Shown piece by piece: positions 7,465 through 10,034 of a stretch of 10,034 bases of DNA; position 1 is the stretch's first letter, and every line of letters begins with the position of its first letter. The notes below the pieces were generated by a model. The model was not told where the DNA came from. It searched no databases and worked only from the letters and a program-made list of their open reading frames with translations. Where the stretch lies: positions 2,108,304 to 2,118,337 of the forward strand of contig QEOQ01000180.1 of NCBI GenBank assembly GCA_010279815.1, read 5' to 3'. This DNA comes from Brachionus plicatilis. Lineage: Eukaryota; Rotifera; Eurotatoria; Ploima; Brachionidae. Position numbers and translations under genes: made by a program.

Positions 7465-8305
7465 TTAACAAATTACGAGATTTTTAATAAAAAAACTAAC
7501 CTTAAATGGAAATTTGACAATAAAGTTGGTTCTTTGTTTATTTATTTAAATCTCACGTCAAACTCGATTGGTAAAAATCGTTTTGTTTTAATTAATGGAG
7601 ATGGGTCACCTTCTTATTTCACTTCTTTGTTTCTAAATTTGTTAATAAAAGTCTAAATGTAAAAATAATTGTTTTTAATTTAATATATTTATTCAAAAAT
7701 GTCTGAGTAGCAAATTTTTTATCCAAAAGTTTAACAGGTAAGACATTGTTTGAAACGTTAGCTAAAGTTTTAAATGATTATTTTATAAATCAATTGATTG
7801 CTTAAAATAAAATCAAATGATATGTTAGAAATTTCATTTTAACTGATTATTTAGCAGCTATGCATGGAAGTTTGTCATCCATTGTTTTAAACAAAGAACC
7901 GGCTATTTCAAAATTTAATTTTAATTTACATTAACTAATACTTATGTTTCTAAATTAAAATTGAAATATTATTATGAGTATTTTTAGATGAGGTCAGATG
8001 AAACATTTCCAATTTATGGACAGTTTTTTGCAGTCATTTGGCCGGATTCAAGATTATTTAAGTTAATGTAAAAGGTAACATAAGTAATGAATAGAATATT
8101 ACTGCAGGTGTTTCTCAAGGCTAAGTAATTAGCCCTTTACTTTTTATTATTTTTATCAATTATAAACCTAAAAGAAATAAAAGCAAATAGTGAATATTCT
8201 CCTCTTTTTGCCGACGATCTGGCCACATTCTAATTTTTAGGAAAAAAGGAATTTAGAAAATAAAATAAATTATTATTATTATTAAAATTTAAGTCCCATG
8301 GACAA
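7465..8305 (+). pseudogene. Third LINE relic: linker and reverse transcriptase motifs B and C
   Basis: An open stretch of 63 codons without ATG (7465-7653) includes NLKWKFDNKVGSLFIYLNLT and RFVLINGDGSPSYFTSLFLN. It is followed at 7725-7802 by KSLTGKTLFETLAKVLNDYF, which resembles the segment just before the reverse transcriptase core of LINEs. Motif B is at 8104-8160: AGVSQG, stop, VISPLLFIIFIN. Motif C is at 8201-8227 in another frame: PLFADDLATF, with the catalytic Asp pair at 8213-8218. Downstream EFRK, stop, NKLLLLLKFKSHGQV fades out near 8305. Stops and frame changes are frequent, and motif A is missing. It is on the opposite strand to the other two LINE relics, and its motif style resembles the 866-1239 fragment. 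Confidence 0.8.
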
Positions 8306-9069
8306 GTATAAAAAAAAAAAAAAATTAAATTTAATTTGAATTACAAAAATAAAAAAATTCGTTTCAAGTCGATCGATTACTAATTATTCAAATCAACAAG
8401 CCAATTTAAAACAACTGTATTTAGGTAACCGTAAGATATTTCATTTATAAATTCTTTTTATTGAATACTGAAATTAACCCTATTGAGATCATTTAAAACC
8501 TTGTAAAAATAAAAAAATTCCATTTTTTGTCCTAAAGAGGCGACGATTTTATTTATAATGAATTTAACTGAGTATTTAACTGAAAATAAACAAATAATTA
8601 AACGAATTAGAAAAATGAAAGATAAAAATATCTATTGAAAAGTCTTGCTTCAACAAAAGAAAAATACCTTGGCTATGTGAAATTTAAGCAAAAAAAATTA
8701 CAGTTTAAAAAAGAAAAAGGTAAATTTCTGAAGGATCTTTAGCTGGGTACAGATAAAAAAATGAAATAAAATAAAGATATCAATTTTTGTTTTTAACAAT
8801 AATTAAAAAACTACTAGATTTAAATTGATGATCGATCGATTTTTTTAAACTACTAACGGTAAAATAAATATGTCAGTAATTTTCAGAATAAAAATAAACT
8901 TTTGGTTTCATAAAAGGTCTTTTTTTTCTTTAAAAATTAAAATAAAATTTAAAAAAAATCAAAAATTTTATATTCTTAAATTTTGATTCATATTTTATTA
9001 GAGTATCCCAAAATAAAGAACTTAATTAATTAATTTTTCATTATTATAATTAAAAAAATAAGTTTTACG
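8306..9069. other. A+T-rich stretch, no convincing gene
   Basis: A lysine-rich open frame at 8626-8739 (KYLLKSLASTKEKYLGYVKF at its start) and a 26-codon frame from 8559 are too short and too low in complexity to call. The word AAAAATAAAAAAATTC occurs twice (near 8345 and 8506). The stretch may be decayed 3' LINE sequence. Confidence 0.45.
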
Positions 9070-9259
9070 AACAAAAAAATTTTCCACATATAGAATTTAT
9101 AGATTTTTTGTTAATTTTTTTATGAAAAGATAAAAAAAAGTAAAAAAATTAAAATGAACGAATAGTAAAAGCAAAAAGAGAACATGTGCTAAATTAATTT
9201 TTAAAAAAAATGTTCAGAATAAACCTTTTAAATGTGGGAATGCAGTGTAATAATTAATA

Positions 9260-9403
9260 TTAAAGAAATGTTTTGATCGCGTGTTAGATTTTTAAGTAAG
9301 AGTATACAAGCACGCTAGAAAAATGTATTTAAATGATCGACCAAAAACTTTATTAGTATATTGAAAGTATTAAAATGAAAAATAAGAATTTTGTTTTTTT
9401 ATT
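9260..9403 (+). promoter_or_regulatory. Probable eEF1A promoter region within the perfectly conserved core of the arm
   Basis: The region lies immediately upstream of the putative first exon and is identical base for base to its partner at 409-552. TATA-like strings are visible at 9326-9333 (TATTTAAA) and 9357-9362 (TATATT), but neither sits at the usual 25-30 bp from the proposed start at 9404. The less A+T-rich words GATCGCGTG and GCACGCTAG stand out from the background and could bind factors. Assignment as a promoter is inference from position and conservation. Confidence 0.4.
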
Positions 9404-9485
9404 CTTTTACTGCACGAAATATTATCAAAGCTGCATTTTGTATCCTAATAAATCCATAGGTTATTGTCAAGGTAAGAAATGGTGA
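9375..9485 (+). other. 36-codon upstream ORF in the arm, doubtful as a gene
   Basis: ATG at 9375 opens a 36-residue frame starting MKNKNFVFLFFYC. It has a hydrophobic N-terminal stretch, three cysteines and the C-terminal end GKKW, then TGA at 9483. It superficially resembles a short secreted peptide. However, the frame runs straight through the strong splice donor at 9472, so I think it is leader sequence or an upstream ORF of eEF1A. An identical copy is at 327-437 on the minus strand. Confidence 0.2.
9404..9471 (+). other. Putative untranslated exon 1 of eEF1A, 5'TOP-like start
   Basis: The exon would begin CTTTTACTGCACG, a C followed by pyrimidines. That resembles the terminal oligopyrimidine starts typical of eEF1A and ribosomal-protein mRNAs. 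It would end at TTGTCAAG, directly before the strong donor GTAAGA. A 5' leader split by one intron is common in animal eEF1A genes. If transcription began further upstream, an ATG at 9375 would enter the leader; a start at 9404 avoids it. An identical copy lies on the minus strand at 341-408. No transcript is available, so this is an inference. Confidence 0.45.
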
Positions 9486-9837
9486 GCATTAGCCGTGTAT
9501 TGGTGTAAGATTAATGAAAATAAATCATTAATTGTAAGAAAGCCTAGAACAAATGGCACATGGTTAACTTACCATTGGTTTAGTTATTTGTTTTTAATTG
9601 TATAATAAAAGGTTAAATGTAAAATAAAAGAAGTTATTTTGATTGATTATTTTTATTTTCAAAAAAATAAAAAAAAATTCCATTAAATTGCTGAAGGAAT
9701 TTTTTCTTGAATTTTTAAAAAAAAATTCAATAATTTATTTGAAATCGATATTTTTTCTTTTTTTTTCATTTTTTTTTGTTTTTTTAAGTGAATTTTTTAG
9801 TTTTTAATTTTGAAAAATTTTTAAATTAAAAATTTAG
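9472..9837 (+). other. Putative 5'UTR intron of eEF1A
   Basis: The donor context CAAG|GTAAGA at 9471/9472 matches the metazoan consensus closely. Two acceptors are possible. One is the AG at 9799-9800 (GAATTTTTTAG), which has a long pyrimidine tract in front of it (about 9750-9800). The other is the AG at 9836-9837 (AAATTTAG), which is closer to the ATG but has no pyrimidine tract. The coordinates given use the downstream acceptor. Most arm-to-arm differences fall within this intron. Confidence 0.4.
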
Positions 9838-9852
9838 ATTTACCCTCGGTAG

Positions 9853-10034
<182 letters not shown>

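Larger units (their letters stand above)
9070..9811 (-). repeat. Right arm of the 742-bp inverted repeat, abutting eEF1A
   Basis: This is the mirror copy of 1-742. Read outwards it contains, in order, A+T-rich sequence, a probable promoter region, the putative untranslated eEF1A exon, the donor at 9472 and most of the leader intron. The arm's last visible matching base is 9811, only 60 bp before the eEF1A ATG. Its partner is position 1 of the window, so 9811 may be a window limit rather than the true end of the repeat. Confidence 0.96.

Noticed and set aside
8559..8742. Short lysine-rich ORFs as small genes
   Set aside because: At 26 and 38 codons they have a low-complexity composition expected from A-rich DNA and no ATG in the longer one.
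1..9811. A Polinton/Maverick or other large self-replicating transposon bounded by the inverted repeat
   Set aside because: No PolB, retroviral-type integrase, packaging ATPase, protease or capsid gene is visible between the arms; the interior is unrelated LINE, gypsy and piggyBac relics. A new element type is not excluded, but the eEF1A-like leader in the arms makes gene duplication simpler.

Overview
This is a very A+T-rich eukaryotic window. Homopolymer runs are long and most apparent ORFs are short. The only intact-looking gene is the 5' end of translation elongation factor 1-alpha (eEF1A), entering at the right edge on the + strand. Its protein begins MPKEKTHIN and carries the EF1A P-loop [10 protein letters not shown]. 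The A+T content, the animal-like LINE, gypsy and piggyBac relics and the probable spliced 5' leader suggest a small metazoan with a repeat-laden genome. A monogonont rotifer would fit, but the taxon is inference with low confidence.

The dominant structure is a long imperfect inverted repeat. Bases 1-742 are the reverse complement of 9070-9811, with position x pairing to 9812-x and about 95-97% identity by eye. The core, 297-552 against 9260-9515, matches without a difference over 256 bp. In the right arm this core holds what looks like the eEF1A upstream region, an untranslated first exon (about 9404-9471) and its splice donor (CAAG|GTAAGA). A mirrored copy therefore faces left in the left arm. 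The outermost matching base is position 1, so the repeat may continue outside the window. Either two head-to-head eEF1A genes share duplicated 5' regions, or a large terminal-inverted-repeat element sits next to eEF1A. I favour the first.

The roughly 8.3 kb between the arms is a graveyard of mobile elements:
- 866-1239 (-): LINE reverse transcriptase fragment.
- 1860-2750 and 3201-3239 (+): leader and gag fragment of a gypsy-like LTR retrotransposon.
- 2752-3196: piggyBac-type element bounded by TTAA inside that gag. It keeps the 3' end of its transposase gene, with a Cys-rich zinc-binding tail.
- 3545-4245 (-): broken, lysine-rich gene of unknown function.
- 4272-4595 (+): probable C-terminal end of a gypsy polyprotein with an AT-hook-like motif.
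- 4796-6050 (-): second LINE relic (endonuclease end, linker, partial reverse transcriptase).
- 6686-7099 (-): unrecognised ORF remnant.
- 7465-8305 (+): third LINE relic with reverse transcriptase motifs B and C.

The remaining stretches are A+T-rich sequence in which I see no gene. Nothing between the arms looks expressed as an intact protein. The biological interest lies in the inverted duplication around the eEF1A 5' region and in the nested insertions.
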